Shown here: positions 22,218-34,234 of the stretch, piece by piece | Position numbering within the stretch: the first letter of the stretch is position 1 | Layout: each line of letters opens with the position of its first letter | Source of the DNA: Straminergon stramineum | Lineage: Eukaryota > Streptophyta > Bryopsida > Hypnales > Calliergonaceae | Reading direction: 5' to 3' | Assembly (NCBI GenBank): GCA_963920665.1 | Contig: OY987263.1 | Coordinates: 18,835,430 to 18,899,429 of the forward strand | Length of the DNA: 64,000 nt | Program-made: the position numbers and the translations under genes | Notes under the pieces: generated by a model | Database searches by the model: none | What the model saw: only the letters and a program-made list of their open reading frames with translations | What the model was told of the DNA's origin: nothing

Positions 22218-25200
22218 ATGGCGTCCCCCTCGCTCCCCACGGTGAGGGCTGCCACTCCTACCAGTGCCCGCACACCTGCCTTCGTCTCCAGCCTTCGCCG
22301 CACACTCCCGTTGTCCTCTCCACTCAAGCATCCCCAATTCGGCATCGCGCATAGCGCCCGGAGCTTGGGCGTGCGTTGTGGCAGTGGCAACGACAACGGG
22401 CGCGACCCGGCGAAGGCGAAGGCGAGGGCGGGGCAGTCGTGGGTGAGTCCCGACTGGCTCACTAATATTGTGCGCCTGGGCAAGGGTCCTGACACTTCGG
22501 GCATTCCCGTGGCGGGCGCGAAGCTGGAGGACGTGCAGGACCTGCTCGGGGGCGCCCTGTTCCTGCCGCTCTTCAAGTGGATGCGCGAGGTCGGGCCCGT
22601 GTACCGCCTAGCTGCGGGACCCCGCAACTTCGTCATCGTCGGGGATCCCGCCGTGGCCAAGCATGTGTTGAAAGGCTACGGGACCACGTATTCCAAAGGA
22701 CTGGTGGCCGAGGTCGCGGAGTTTCTTTTCGGATCCGGGTTCGCCATTGCGGAAAATCAATTGTGGACGGTACGCACACTCTTGCTGCATTGGGATGTTG
22801 GGCTCGCTGGTTTATTTTAGACTAGCGCGCTGTCTCAGTTTCCAAACCCCCGTTGGCTCTTTTGCACATGATGTCCACATAAAGTAAGGGAACCATGCCT
22901 GAATGCGTGGAGCTGAGCATATTTCCTTTGAGAATGGTGAGGTTTTCAATGTTCTTCTCGCTAGCAATTCAAAGAGGATTTGAAGGCACGAGAGAATGCG
23001 TGATTTGGTTACTATATGCGAAAGTTATAGGGGTTTTAAGATGTATTGGTAGATGACCTAATATGGGCAGGATTTTGGTTTTGAGGCGTACTACCTCGAA
23101 ATCAATCGATAAGTTTTGTTCTCGTTGTGCAGAAATTTGGAATATTGCATTTGGGTAGGCGTCGCAATTCGCTGTAGTTAACGTGTACAGACTTATGTCT
23201 ATCATGTGAAGGGAACTGTGGAATTCACACATCAGACTCTCTTCGATAAATTGGCAATCAGCACCGTGAATTTTTTGAAAGAAGAAATTTTAATTTTACT
23301 GAATCTAGATGGAAATGCTATAAATTCATGAAGTTCATCGGTGTAGGGTACCTCGAACGACCACTTGCATTCCAGATGTACATTGTGGAGCAGCTGTGCC
23401 TATGCATTTGCCAGATTTAATACAGGCAGTTTGGAATGAGGGACCGTCCACCCTAATTTCAGAGCTCGTCTCGTCCAATTTCATGACTAGTGAGGATTTT
23501 GAGTTATCTAGTGTTCTCCTTTTTGTTCATAATAGTTTGTTGAGTTTTTGTTGTCTCTCTCCTCTCCCCGAATACAGGTTTTTAGGTTATGCACAGGTTT
23601 GTTGCTCAGCTTCTTTAGAATGGAGTAGGTAATGGCAATCAGGACATGGTTATAAAATGGTTGGCAAGTTAGTTTAGCCAGGTTGGTACAAACTTGCCAA
23701 ATCATTTTTGTTAACCGTAGCATGGATTGCCATTACCAGACATATTGTGAATGCCAATACAAATGGCATTTTAACTCACTATCAATAGTTGATACTTAGT
23801 AAATTCATGTGGGGAATCTACTCCGGACTTTGAACTTGATGGAAGTATTGTGGATTGAAATTGCATTGGCTGGATATTTTCTGAGTCGGATCCTGTAGTG
23901 GATTGCGAGAGCGACTACGAAGGGCTATTATTATAGGATTTATGTTTTCTAGACCTCCTCTCGACCATTTAATCTCTGCCCCCATCAACTTCAAAACCCT
24001 GCTTGGGCATTATGATGTGGTGTGAATAGGACTCGATCATATTTTACCTTTCATTGTGCAGGCTCGGCGACGGGCGGTCGTTCCCTCCCTGCATAAGAAA
24101 TACTTGGCTACAATGGTGGACCGGGTCTTCTGCCGATGCTCGGACAAGTTAGTTGCCAAGCTGGAGAAAGCGATGGAATCAGGGACCGCCGTGAATATGG
24201 AAGCGCAGTTTTCACAGCTGACGTTGGACATCATCGGTCTTTCTGTCTTCAACTACGACTTCGACTCCCTGAAATCTGACAGCCCTGTCATCGAAGCGGT
24301 TTACACTGCTTTAAAGGAAGCCGAGTCCAGGTCCACTGACATATTGCCCTACTGGCAGGTTAGCGTCTCTTTCTTCCCCGTTCTATTCTCGTATCTACTG
24401 AGGATTTAGCATGGGGATGCTGCTCTCCTTTACAATGAAAGAGTTTCTGATATTCTTCTCAGTTTATCTTGGTTGCATGTTAATTAATTTCTAGTTTTGC
24501 ATGTTTCAGAGTTCCAAAATATTGACATTCTAGTGTGCACAGCTCTTAAATCTAGGATTAGTATAGATCTGACGTTATTCTTGACTGGCATCTGGAAAGT
24601 GCAAATTTCTTGCAATTTCACCGATTAACAAATATAAAAGTGAGGTTGGGAATTCATATATGGCCTATTCGTGGTCTATTTAGGGCAAAAGGTCTACCAC
24701 CAAATAGATTCACTACTGAACGCAACGGCAAGAATTGATTAACAAATGTGACAGACCGCGAGTGTGATAATGTGTTGACAGCTTTTTGCAAGGGTCATTG
24801 ACATGCTTTCAGAATCTCTTCCTCATGGAATTACTCGTGATGCTGGACATGGAATGGAATGCAGATTCCTCTGCTATGCAAGATTATACCTAGGCAACAG
24901 AAAGCTGCTAGAGCTGTCGAGATTATCAGGGAGACGGTAGAGAAGCTCGTAGCGCAATGCAAGGAGATGGTGGAGGCAGAGAAGGAGACTGTTCAAGGAG
25001 AGGAGTATGTGAATGAGTCGGATCCTAGTGTCCTGCGGTTCTTGCTGGCAAGCCGAGTAGAGGTATTGGTTACCCCCTGAAGGACCAGGGACACATTGCA
25101 TTGGAACGACCATTGTGATTGATCCTGTTGTGAAGAATATCATTGAAATGGGGTTACATTGCATGTGTTTGTGAGAAAATAAATAAAACTGAAAGAAAGA

Positions 25201-27770
25201 GAGTCCGCATGTGACCTAGTCAATCTGCTAAAAGAATCATGGGGCTTCTTGCTACTTTAGGAGTTAGTCCTACCGATTTGGGTGTACGAGGTAATAAATA
25301 GGGTTACGAGATGGCATATCACTGTAGACATCAGAAGCTCTCCCTAGTGGCTGAGACTTAAAGTGGCTGAGACTTGTGATATGGGTGCAGGTATCTAGTC
25401 TGCAACTTCGAGATGATTTACTGTCGATGCTTGTGGCAGGCCATGAAACGACAGGGTCCGTGTTGACGTGGACTGTGTACCTTCTGAGTAAGGTAAAACG
25501 GGTGGCTCTTAAACTGAAATCATATCATAGTTTGCATCTTGGTGGTTATTATCTGTATTTGAGTGGTCCTGTACAGAGATTTCAGAGCCTACATTAGCTG
25601 CCTGGTCTGCTTTTAGTCTTTCTGGGTTCTTGAATTTACAACTAACTGGATACATGTGTTTTTTGCAGAACCCGTCTGCACTGGCCAAGGTTCAAGAGGA
25701 GCTTGATAGAGTTTTGGGAGGAAAGAAGCCACAATTTGATGACATCAAGGAATTGAAGTATTTGACGCGCTGTATTAACGAATCGATGCGAATCTACCCT
25801 CATCCACCGGTATCATCTCTATATTTTTGACATGACTCTTTGCCTACTGATATATGATTGTGGTTTTTTATTGTTCACCAATGGATGTTCACATCCCAAT
25901 CATAGCTCTATTAACAGTTGAGCGCATCCTATTTAACGCCAAAATGCATAGAAAGTCCACTTTGCATTTAAATAGGACTAAATTCGAATATCATAACTTT
26001 CAACACATATTCCTATTGTTAAAAAATGCAGGGTATGATTTCCTCTTTCTATGGGTACTTTTTTTTATCTTCCGTGGAGCTTTCTATAGGGTTTACTTCA
26101 ACTCCTATAGAAATGGAAGCAGCCACAATGGACCATTCGGGCACTTAGGTTAAGTTCTAATACGAAAATCTGTAGTGATTTGAAGGGCACACTTGAAGAC
26201 ACTATGGCCAGATTGTTGTCGTTGCAGCTCAGTGACAAAGCTCGAGTTAGGATCTTCCTTTATCAATGTTCGTTCGTTCAGCTGCAGAACTGAGAACTAT
26301 ATGCGACGTGGTTTGATTCTTCCACCAGGTTTTGATAAGGAGGGCGAACGTGGCTGATGAACTACCTGGAGGTTACAGAATAGAAGCGGGGCAAGATGTC
26401 ATGATATCGGTGTACAACATTCACCACTCTCCCGAGGTGTGGGATCGAGCTGAGGAGTTTCTTCCGGAAAGGTTTGATTTGGATGCACCTGTGCCCAACG
26501 AAAGCAACACAGACTACAAGTGAGTGAATTGGACGCTATCAGCACTAATGTCTTGTCCCATAAAAGACCAAGGATTCATCGTTTGAGTTTTACCAACTTG
26601 GTTGATTACATTGTGAAAAATCAAGAATTTGGATGTGGCCAAATTTTATATCACTTGAATCAATGATGTGTTGGCCAAAATAACTATATAGTTGGACAAT
26701 AGAAAGCCTCCATATGATCTACTTCAAACTTCTAAAAGGATCATGAGGCCCAAGACGGGCTTCTTGGGGCTCAATCTGCTATTCTGTAAATGGTGATATT
26801 TGTCAGTGACTGCTCTGACCTATTGATCGCAAGGAGCACGTCTTGTTGCCTAGCGAAACTATGACCTGTAATGTGATTCTGTGTGGTGGTTGCAGGTATA
26901 TTCCATTCAGTGGGGGACCTCGCAAATGTGTGGGTGACCAATTTGCTATGCTAGAAGCGACGGTTGCTTTGGCAGTGCTTCTCCAGAGGTTCACCTTCGA
27001 GTTGGTTCCTGACCAAACAATTGGAATGACAACTGGAGCCACTATTCACACCACTAAGGTAAATAATCCTGCAGTCCTGTACTTCCATGTGCACTTTCCA
27101 CCATGTCACTGATCTCTTACAATGCATCAGTATGGCTATCCAAACTTGCTCCTCGAAACAATATACTAATAACTAAGGCCATCCCCATTTGATTGTCGAA
27201 GTCTTTAATATTAAGTTTATGATTGACAAGCACCATATTCTTTTAGTCCTCATTTAGGTCGAATTCACTGAACTCTTGCAATTCAGAGGACCAAAATTTT
27301 GACATCCAAGTGCACAGAACTCTAACTACCAGGACTGGCATAGGTCTGAGTTCCAGACGCCTGGTTGGAGAAGCGTCACTTTGTGAATTTCTGCTAATTT
27401 AACGAATTTGATGGTTCATACTATGCTAATGTTAGTGCTAGTGTGATGTTATTGTCATTGCCATTACCTTGCTATATTCAAGGGCTATCAGTAAACATTA
27501 ACTAGGCATTACTTCAACAACTTGGTTCACATTATTTATTATTCTATTCCATCGTATTAACAGACATTCCATTAAGAATATTGTTAGTCTAACAGGGGTA
27601 TCTCTCTTGAGAGGTTCACCCTATCGCCCGAGAATTGTTCTTCTCTGTGAGCGTGTGCACATAATAGGTTTTCTGACTCGGCACTATGTTGTGCGTGGTT
27701 GTGCCAGGGGCTATTTATGACAGTGGCGAACAGGCAACCAAAGAAGGTTTCCGAGCTGATCCTTGCGTGA
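22218..27770 (+). CDS. CYP97A: CYP97A-type cytochrome P450, chloroplast beta-ring carotene hydroxylase, 8 exons, intact
   Basis: P450 of the CYP97A (LUT5-like) clade, which hydroxylates the beta ring of alpha-carotene (and beta-carotene) on the way to lutein in plastids. Exons: 22218-22769, 24062-24358, 24865-25062, 25391-25492, 25669-25809, 26329-26519, 26896-27058, 27708-27770; 568 aa, close to the family length. Residues 1-50 are Ser/Thr/Ala/Arg-rich with few acidic residues, as in a chloroplast transit peptide. Clade-typical stretches include [14 protein letters not shown] and [14 protein letters not shown] in exon 1. Core motifs are the I-helix AGHETT (365-370), ExxR as ESMR (421-424), PERF (476-479) and heme-binding [10 protein letters not shown] (498-507) with Cys505 as iron ligand. 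All introns are GT-AG and in phase; the 1.3-kb first intron splits LWT from ARRR. The last exon encodes only the final 20 residues plus stop. Assignment to CYP97A rather than B or C rests on recalled similarity to LUT5. Confidence 0.93.
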
Positions 27771-27966
27771 TCGAACAGGCTCACTAGACTGTAAGTAGAT
27801 TGTCTGTACACTACTAGACTTCACCAAATTGACTGGCGACTGAAGTTCAGTGAAAACCCACGTTTAACAGTTCAGTCGGGAAAGCTGGCGATTATCGACG
27901 AGATCGACGCTGGACCTCAACTAGTGAATGTCCCACAGTGCGGTGCGTCACCTCCTATTGAACATG

Positions 27967-27972
27967 AATAAA
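27967..27972 (+). terminator. Candidate polyadenylation signal of CYP97A
   Basis: AATAAA lies about 200 bases after the stop codon. Plant signals are loose, so this is only a plausible site. Confidence 0.3.
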
Positions 27973-28370
27973 CTGTTCTCGCTACCAATCAACAGCGATG
28001 CAGCTATGCAGCGATGCCATCTTGTTACGCCGTATGCGGACATGCTAGGCTGATTCTCTGGCGTCCCATGAGAAATATGTTCGTTGTAGCAAGCTTGTTC
28101 TTGATTCAGCAACTATCAGTTGCCCTCCTTGTAGTGCTCACCAATTTTTTGTGGTAGTGTCCACGCAAAGAATGTCTTCTGCATGAGTATATTCCTCGTA
28201 TTTAGTAGGCATTGAGCGAGGTTAGCGAGTGTTTTTGAAACCAATCGTTGTTCTTCCAAGAGAAGACTGCTGGCACTGCAGGTATAAATTCCGTTGTATC
28301 AACTCTTCTGTCAGCAACGGCCTTGGTCTTTTCGCGGTTCTGTAGTGACTTGCGCTTGATCGGCTGGCGT

Positions 28371-28442
28371 GGGCACTTGGTCTAGTGGTATGATTCTCGC
28401 TTTGGGTGCGAGAGGTCGCGAGTTCGATTCTCGCAGTGCCCC
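28371..28442 (+). tRNA. tRNA-Pro (anticodon UGG)
   Basis: A complete 72-base cloverleaf without an intron. The acceptor stem GGGCACT pairs with AGTGCCC, followed by discriminator C. The D arm is GGTCTAGTGGTATGATT. The anticodon stem TCTCGC/GCGAGA encloses TTTGGGT with anticodon TGG. The T stem GCGAG/CTCGC encloses TTCGATT. Four T residues follow at 28443-28446, as in a Pol III terminator. CCA is not encoded, as in eukaryotic nuclear tRNA genes. Confidence 0.96.
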
Positions 28443-28446
28443 TTTT
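28443..28446 (+). terminator. Pol III terminator of tRNA-Pro
   Basis: A TTTT run directly after the discriminator base of the tRNA. Confidence 0.7.
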
Positions 28447-28813
28447 GCGAATTTGCCGTGGGGAATTTTTCCCATGAGCAGAAATAGAGTTCATAAGGTT
28501 TTTATAATTTTTCAGATTTTTTTTTCTCAAAAAATAATTACTACGAATTTTTAAGCTGAAGATTCTGTTCTACCCATATTGATCATATAGACCTTCTTAC
28601 TTTCAACCAAAGGCTGGTTGCAAAATCCAGCAAGGGCCAGTTCCAATTTTGAGAGTCTTGTAGCCAATCATAATGCACCACAACTATTCGGGAACTATGC
28701 TAGCATTAATAGTTGCTAATTACTTCTTGATTGAAATTACTCCACCCTACATTGCCAGACTGGGTCCATGACTAGTAATGGGTTGGCTCCCTTAACAAAT
28801 TTTCAACAAGAAT

Positions 28814-28995
28814 TTTCTCTTAACCCCTAAATGTCCAGAATCATCTCCAGAATTGACAATTTGAGAAAAATCAATATAAAATTCAATTTGAAAGCATATT
28901 TTGGAATTGATATACAAAGACAAGTTGTAGATTTGTAGATTCCATATTATGGTTAGATTTACCAAATTCTATCACCTATCTTTTCTTTATAAATT
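28814..28995 (-). mobile_element. TTAA-bounded element fragment, family 2, reversed right end
   Basis: It begins TTAACCCCTAAATGTCC. Read inverted, it matches the right ends at 33347 and 52725 (GTCAATTCT-GAGATGA, CATTTAGGGGTTAA). It is broken at about 28995, where a forward left end starts. Confidence 0.55.
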
Positions 28996-29444
28996 TTAAC
29001 CCCCCTGTGCTTTGACATCCATTTTTTGGACAATGAATAGATTGAAACCCAAGTTTCATCTTCCTAACTGCTTGAATGAAAGTTATTCTAATTTGTGGAG
29101 ATATGTTATCAAGTTGTTGTCCTATCTAAGGGTTGGATTTGGTGTCACTAGAGTACATACTTTTGTAAAATTACAAATAAGCAAGTATGTCGAGTGGTCA
29201 AATTTCATTGTTTTGGATTTGCTAAAATGGGCTCATAGATTTGAAGAACATAGAAATCCCAAAAAAACACCATGTGAAGAGAACCTCATTTCAAATCTAT
29301 TCCAACAAATTTTACTCAAAAATTGATAATAGTTTGCTTGTATTCAAATTTTGAAGGAATTTTGGAATTTCTCTTTCAAATTTTATAAAAAAAAATATTG
29401 GTGATAGCATTGGTAAATCTAACCATATAGATGCAATTGAGGTT
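28996..29444 (+). mobile_element. TTAA-bounded element, family 2, left part
   Basis: It starts TTAACCCCCCTGTGCTTTGA and follows 52121-52560 closely (GACATCCATTTT, TTGAATGAAAGTTATTCTAA, GTCCTATCTAAGGGTTGG, TATTGGTGATAGCATTGG). Similarity stops near 29444, so the right end is missing. The 104-codon frame 29012-29326 lies inside it and is not conserved as a frame in the 52-kb copy. Confidence 0.55.
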
Positions 29445-29839
29445 CCACTATTTTGTCAATGAAATGGGGAAACTTGAACCTATCTTCAAGAACTGACCTA
29501 TGTGCCTCATAAGGGTTCTGTCAACCAATTTTAGCCTAGAGATGTCTTTTCTATGTTGAGTTTGGTACACCCATCACTTGAAATTGACCAAATTGCCATG
29601 ATTAGTTGGGTTCTAACTTATTTACAACTTATGGTCGGCCATTCTAGCTATAATATTTTAAATATATACCAAATACTATATTGGTATATGACACACCTAT
29701 TTTGGTTCTACACTCTTTTGGGGTTTTTTTGTATATAAAATTGCATTTAAGATGACAAAATACGAAAAAAAGAAAGAGTGAGCCCCTAGTAACGAATTGG
29801 GGGCTCACACATCGCCCTTGGTCCCTTGGATAATCAGAT

Positions 29840-30990
29840 TTCACACTATATATTGGTAAGTAGCATTCCATGTGTGTTGAGAGTACTTTCCACCCCCACA
29901 ATTCTGCAATCCACCCCTTCAACTTTCCCCTCCATCCCTATAATTTTCCCTTCTACCCCTTCAATCTATTTCATGGTCATGTATTGGTTGGTGGCCATAG
30001 AACCGAATGTTGCACCAATGCAAATAGAGAGAAACTTCAACCAATCGCGATGATAAGTCTACAAACACACAAACACAATTAGTGTGAAGTTTTGTACATC
30101 CCAAGTCTCTTGGACCCTAAGTCTCTTTAATCCAAAGCGCTTCGAGTCTCTTGAACCCTTAGTCTCCTTAATCCTAAGTGCTTCGAGGGAGGCAAACACC
30201 CGCCACAACCACGGTTTTCCATCCCAATGTGACATTGGCTTTTCAAATTGGGATGTCCGTCATCGTCCGTCAGGATGCATCTTGACATGTTAGGATTGTG
30301 ACCAAAAGTTGATGACTAAATTTTTTTTGGACGGCTTGTTGTGGACCTCGATGGTCTATCTATCCCTATTGATAGTAAGTTGTCTCTATTGATGGCAAGC
30401 TGTTTTGGTTGATGGATGGACTTTCCAATATTTTTTTTCTAGATTCAGACGGATTTTGGGTTTAATCCTAACATTTTGTCCATTGATTGTCTGTCTAGAC
30501 ATGACATGATAGTGACAACCTTGGCCACAACCTATAGTGGCCCTTTAAGGAAAAGATCATTCTAGAATAGTATATAGTAGTTATTCACAAACTGATGTCC
30601 CTATCAAGGTCTTCTTAGGAACTTACCTCCATAGTCACAAAGCTCTCTTAGTTGGGAATGCGGTTTGCAATGATAATGTCGAGGTCTTCAATGGTTGTAG
30701 TGCACTGATTGCACATAAAAATCCATTTTAAAATGCCTTACCCATCAATAGTTTATCCATTACAAACAACTTCTACAACAATTGGAAACAAAAATTTGGA
30801 AATGAGAATTGTGGGAGAAGATGGTAACACACCTTCAAGATGTGCCCAATTGCAACCCTACACGCCTAATTGCAACATCATGAGAGCAATCAACAACCCA
30901 TTTGTCTCAAGGAAAACTCAAAAAGCAACCCGCGGACTGCCAATACTCAATCAACAATAACAAATAATAAAAATATGAAGAAGAATGAAT
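29840..30990 (-). pseudogene. Tandem-duplicated gene-like unit, copy B (decayed)
   Basis: Minus-strand paralogue of 31262-33105. It carries the same blocks in the same order: exon-like 30990-30730, then 30720-30541 ending ACTATGGAG|GTAAGT, then 30080-29850. The last block still encodes DWLKFLSICIG and TNQYMT followed by repeated EGVEGK/VGVE units, but with an in-frame stop after TMK. It is interrupted by a 450-base insertion at 30085-30534. Function unknown. Confidence 0.55.
30085..30534. mobile_element. 450-base insertion with 5-base target duplication (possible solo LTR)
   Basis: Comparison with unit A shows a continuous sequence there (ACAAACACTATAAGTGG), whereas unit B is split. The insertion is flanked by TAGTG on both sides (30080-30084 and 30535-30539). 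Inside are short direct repeats (AAGTCTCTTG, AATCC-AA, TGCTTCGAG) and the inverted pair TGTTAGGATT/AATCCTAACA (30289 and 30473). A 5-base duplication suits an LTR element, but the ends are not a clean TG...CA. Confidence 0.45.
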
Positions 30991-31261
30991 AAATAGTTAT
31001 ATGGTGCAAGAAATATACAAATATAACTAATATAGTGTGCCCTATGCCATTGCTACAATCCAAATAAAAGTAAAATTAGTTTTTTAGTTTTTTAGTTTTA
31101 AAAAAGATTTGAAATTTAATATCTTTTATGCATGAAGGAATACTAGGTAACTAGGTAGGAACATGCTAGGTAACATGAATGCTATGTAACTAGGTAGCTA
31201 GGTAGACAACAATCATGAATAAACCTAATTGTGGTTAAGGATTCTAACTAAAACACAACTA

Positions 31262-31531
31262 CTATTTCTTTAACAATGCCTTGGTCTCTTGTGTTTCACA
31301 CCTTATATTTGCAAGAAGCATCCCATGGACTTTGAGAGTACTCTCCACCCCCGTGATTCTCCCCTCCACCCCTGCAATTTCCCCCTCCATTCCTACGATT
31401 TTCCCCTCCACACCTTTAATTTGATTTTCCGTCATATATTGGTTGGTGGCGATGGATACTAATGCAACACCAACGCAAATGGATAGCATCTTCAACCAAT
31501 CCCTATGGTAAGTTTGGAAACACAAACACAA
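31262..31531 (-). CDS. Uncharacterised ORF with one hydrophobic segment and EGxEG heptad repeats (last exon of unit A)
   Basis: An 89-codon open frame that ends in TAA. It has a hydrophobic stretch (MLSICVGVALVSIA) and then four imperfect seven-residue units (GVEGKIV, GMEGEIA, GVEGRIT, GVESTLK), as in a short membrane-anchored coiled coil. The paralogous block in unit B keeps the amino-acid pattern apart from a stop, suggesting past protein coding. Upstream on the minus strand, a conserved donor ACTATGGAG|GTAAGT at about 31604 ends a possible preceding exon, and another exon-like block ends at a GTGAGA donor near 32959. The start and exon joins are uncertain; a splice acceptor TACCATAG|GGATTGG (31503) is possible. 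I do not recognise the family; it may belong to a mobile element. Confidence 0.35.
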   Translation of the reverse strand: MCLCFQTYHRDWLKMLSICVGVALVSIATNQYMTENQIKGVEGKIVGMEGEIAGVEGRITGVESTLKVHGMLLANIRCETQETKALLKK

Positions 31532-33105
31532 ACACTATAAGTGGTCCTCTAAAAAAGATTCTTCTAATCGGTACCCTATCAAAGTCTTAAGAGTTTACTT
31601 ACCTCCATAGTCACAAAATGAAAGTTGTCTCGATTCGGACCGTGGTTTGTAGCAACGATGGTGAGGTCTTCAACAACCAAAGTACATTGATGTCATGAAA
31701 AGATCCGTTGCATACTAGAAGAAAAACATGTCCGCCACGACCAACTGAAATGCAACTAAGTGTCCTACACAACTATCCTACAACTACAGCCCTTTCTATT
31801 TGCATCAAATTCTTATATCATTGTTATACATCAATAGTACAATGTTTTAGTTGCAAAGTAGTTGTAGAATGAAGTGAATACATTGTTTTAGTTGGATAGC
31901 AATCATAGAATGAAGTGTAGGATTACAAGAGTTGTAACAAAGTTCAAATTCAAAATGAATATGAATTATTCTCCATCTAATGTTCATCATAGCTGTCGAT
32001 ATGGACAAGTCTATGCTATGTGGAATCCACAGTGTCAATCTATAGTAGCAAAAAACGACTAGAAAACAATTGCAATTATAAAATGAGAATAGTTGTTTCT
32101 TTGTCAATTGTTGGTTATTTTTATTCAATTTCCAACTGTTTTATTAGATGTATCAGAGTCAATTTTTAGTCATTTTTAAAGTCATTTCCAAATTATCTTA
32201 TATCAATTCTACCATATCAATTGTAAAGAGTACCATTAGGTTGGACATATAAGACATGTAAGTTGTTGTATTCTAATGTAATGAATTCTATCAATAGAAT
32301 TCAAAGATTTATAGATTTCTAAATTCTATAGAAATCTAAAAATATTTAAAATCCAAATATTCTTATAATCTATGAAATTGTAAAATTTTTGAAAGCAGTG
32401 AAATCTATTAAATACCAATATTATAATTTCTGAAATTTAAAAAAAAATAGATCTGAAATCTACAAATCTATGAACCATTGAGATTGAAATTTCAAAATCT
32501 ACAAATCTACAAGTCGCATTGAAGTTGCAATGAGTTGCAATAAAGTTATAGATAAGTTTCAACGAAGTCACAAATGAGTCGCAAACAAGTCATACATTAG
32601 TTGTAAATGAGTTGCACAACTCTTCAATTAAGTGACCAACCTTACATAGCAGCAAATACCACTTAAGCAACCACGTCATAAAAGTTCATCAATGAAGTTC
32701 CAAATAGGCTGCTAAGATTAGCAACTACAATCCTATATGCAACTTGTCCAGTACAAATGGGGGCTCCAAATTAGCACCAATTATAGAATGTCCTATGCAA
32801 CTCAAAACCAATTGCTTTTTGCAATCGCAAAATCCTTCATTTTCTTCTAATGATAATGCCTTTGTCCATTCCTAGTTTCTCCATTAGAAACAAGTTCTAC
32901 TAGCAATTTGAAATGAAAATTCAGAGTTATAGAGAAGATAGGTCTCACCTTCAAGACACGCCCACGTGCCTGATTGCCAACTCGTGTGCCTGATGCAACG
33001 TCATGATAGTGATTGGCAGCTCCACTCGTATCTATGAAAACAGAGAAAAAGCCCCGTTGTATAGCAAAATTCAATCAATAATAATCAATAATAAAAATAT
33101 AAAAA
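31532..33105 (-). other. Upstream part of gene-like unit A with a CACTA-like insertion
   Basis: Blocks 33105-32853 and 31712-31580 match unit B blocks 30990-30730 and 30720-30541. The first block has an open minus-strand frame (33074-32847) with a possible acceptor CATAG before ATACGAGTGG and a donor after GTGTCTTGAAG. The two blocks, adjacent in unit B, are separated here by the element 31713-32852. Confidence 0.4.
31713..32852 (-). mobile_element. CACTA-like element, degraded copy, reverse orientation
   Basis: The ends TACTAGAAGAAAAACATGTC and TTTTCTTCTAATG (right end) correspond, inverted, to the ends of the element at 50634-51851. Subterminal DNA is rich in short GTTGCAA/TTGCAACT-type words, and the middle carries AATCTA/TAGATT palindromic runs (32310-32510), as in the other copy. 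It is absent at the paralogous site in unit B. Confidence 0.7.
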
Positions 33106-33347
33106 TGTATTCAAATGCTTGTATTCGAATTTTGACGGAATTTTGGAATTTTTCTTTCAAATTTTATAAAAAAAATATTGGTGATAGCATTGGTGAGTCT
33201 AATCATATAGATGCAATCTACAAATCAAACCCTACGACTTCCATTTGCATATGAATTCCAAAATATCCTTCCAATTGACCTTTATAATGCTTTTTCTCAA
33301 ATTGTCAATTCTAGAGATGAATCTAGACATTTAGGGGTTAAAGCTAA
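33106..33347 (+). mobile_element. TTAA-bounded element, family 2, right end
   Basis: It starts with a block also present at 29330-29440 (CTTGTATTC-AATTTTGA-GGAATTTTGG, TATTGGTGATAGCATTGG) and continues to GACATTTAGGGGTTAA, the family right end. The left half is missing. Confidence 0.55.
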
Positions 33348-33480
33348 TTCAATAAAATTAACCCTAAATTTTTTTTTCCAATGGCTTGTGCATCTTGCAA
33401 ATAAATTTGTCAAGAGTTTGGATTTGCGAGTTGCTACTAAGACATAGTAACTTACTTGTCTAGCCCAAACTCTACGTTGA

Positions 33481-33929
33481 GAGCATCACCACCCATTCTC
33501 ACCAAAGTTGGCCGAAACGATCTAGGGTGGGCCCAGTGAGAAAAAAGTAGTCCACCAAGGACCCGGCCTAGGACGAAAAGAGACCGGTCACTCCAAAAGT
33601 CTCTTGCCAAACACTAGGACCCCGTCCCCGCCATCCTTATTATTTGGGTGCTTGATCTTGTCAGGTTGTTGGTTTGCGTGCTACAATACATTCTATCTTG
33701 CATTTTTTAATCAATTGGCATGTTGACTAAAAATGTGTAACTCCCGACAAGCTTTAAAGTGTGACGAGTTAATCCCTCGGTTTGCAAAGACATTAATACT
33801 TTGAGATTGACTTCGTTTGGCGTGTCCCGAGGGCAGGAATAAATGGGGCACAGTAGACACCCGACGGGAACAGGGCCCGGACCACCCCATTCCCCCAACC
33901 ACGTTTGGCGAGAATAGGTGGCGATGCTC
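33481..33929 (+). mobile_element. 449-bp TIR element with TGA target duplication
   Basis: The left end GAGCATCACCACCCATTCTC and inverted right end GAGCATCGCCACCTATTCTC match in 18 of 20 bases and more weakly beyond. TGA flanks both ends (33478-33480 and 33930-33932). The element is G+C-richer than its surroundings and has no coding frame of note. A 3-base duplication suits the PIF/Harbinger group. Confidence 0.75.
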
Positions 33930-34234
33930 TGAGTGCCAAAATAACTTATGCCTCCATGTGGTGTACTGGTGAGTCACACTTTAAAGCTCTTAGAAATCTG
34001 GTAGGTGAAGCATGACAAACACACCCTAAGTCCCAAGTCCCAGGTGAATAACAATCCTAAGGAGAGATATTACACAATAGATTGACCTCCAATGAGTATT
34101 TCTAGGTTTTTGAAACTAGATGATGTCACATAGTACCAAAAGGGATGATTTTATAATCACCAGTTGGGCATTGCAAGGTTAAAACCCCCCAGCCTCATGT
34201 ACAATCTCTAGCCCATGATTTGCATCCTCATGTA

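Noticed and set aside
21980..22660. 226-codon minus-strand open frame
   Set aside because: It is antisense to the G+C-rich first exon of CYP97A and matches no family. It is open because of codon bias on the opposite strand.
29012..29326. 104-codon plus-strand frame
   Set aside because: It lies in a TTAA-bounded element, and the frame is not kept in the copy at 52121-52725.
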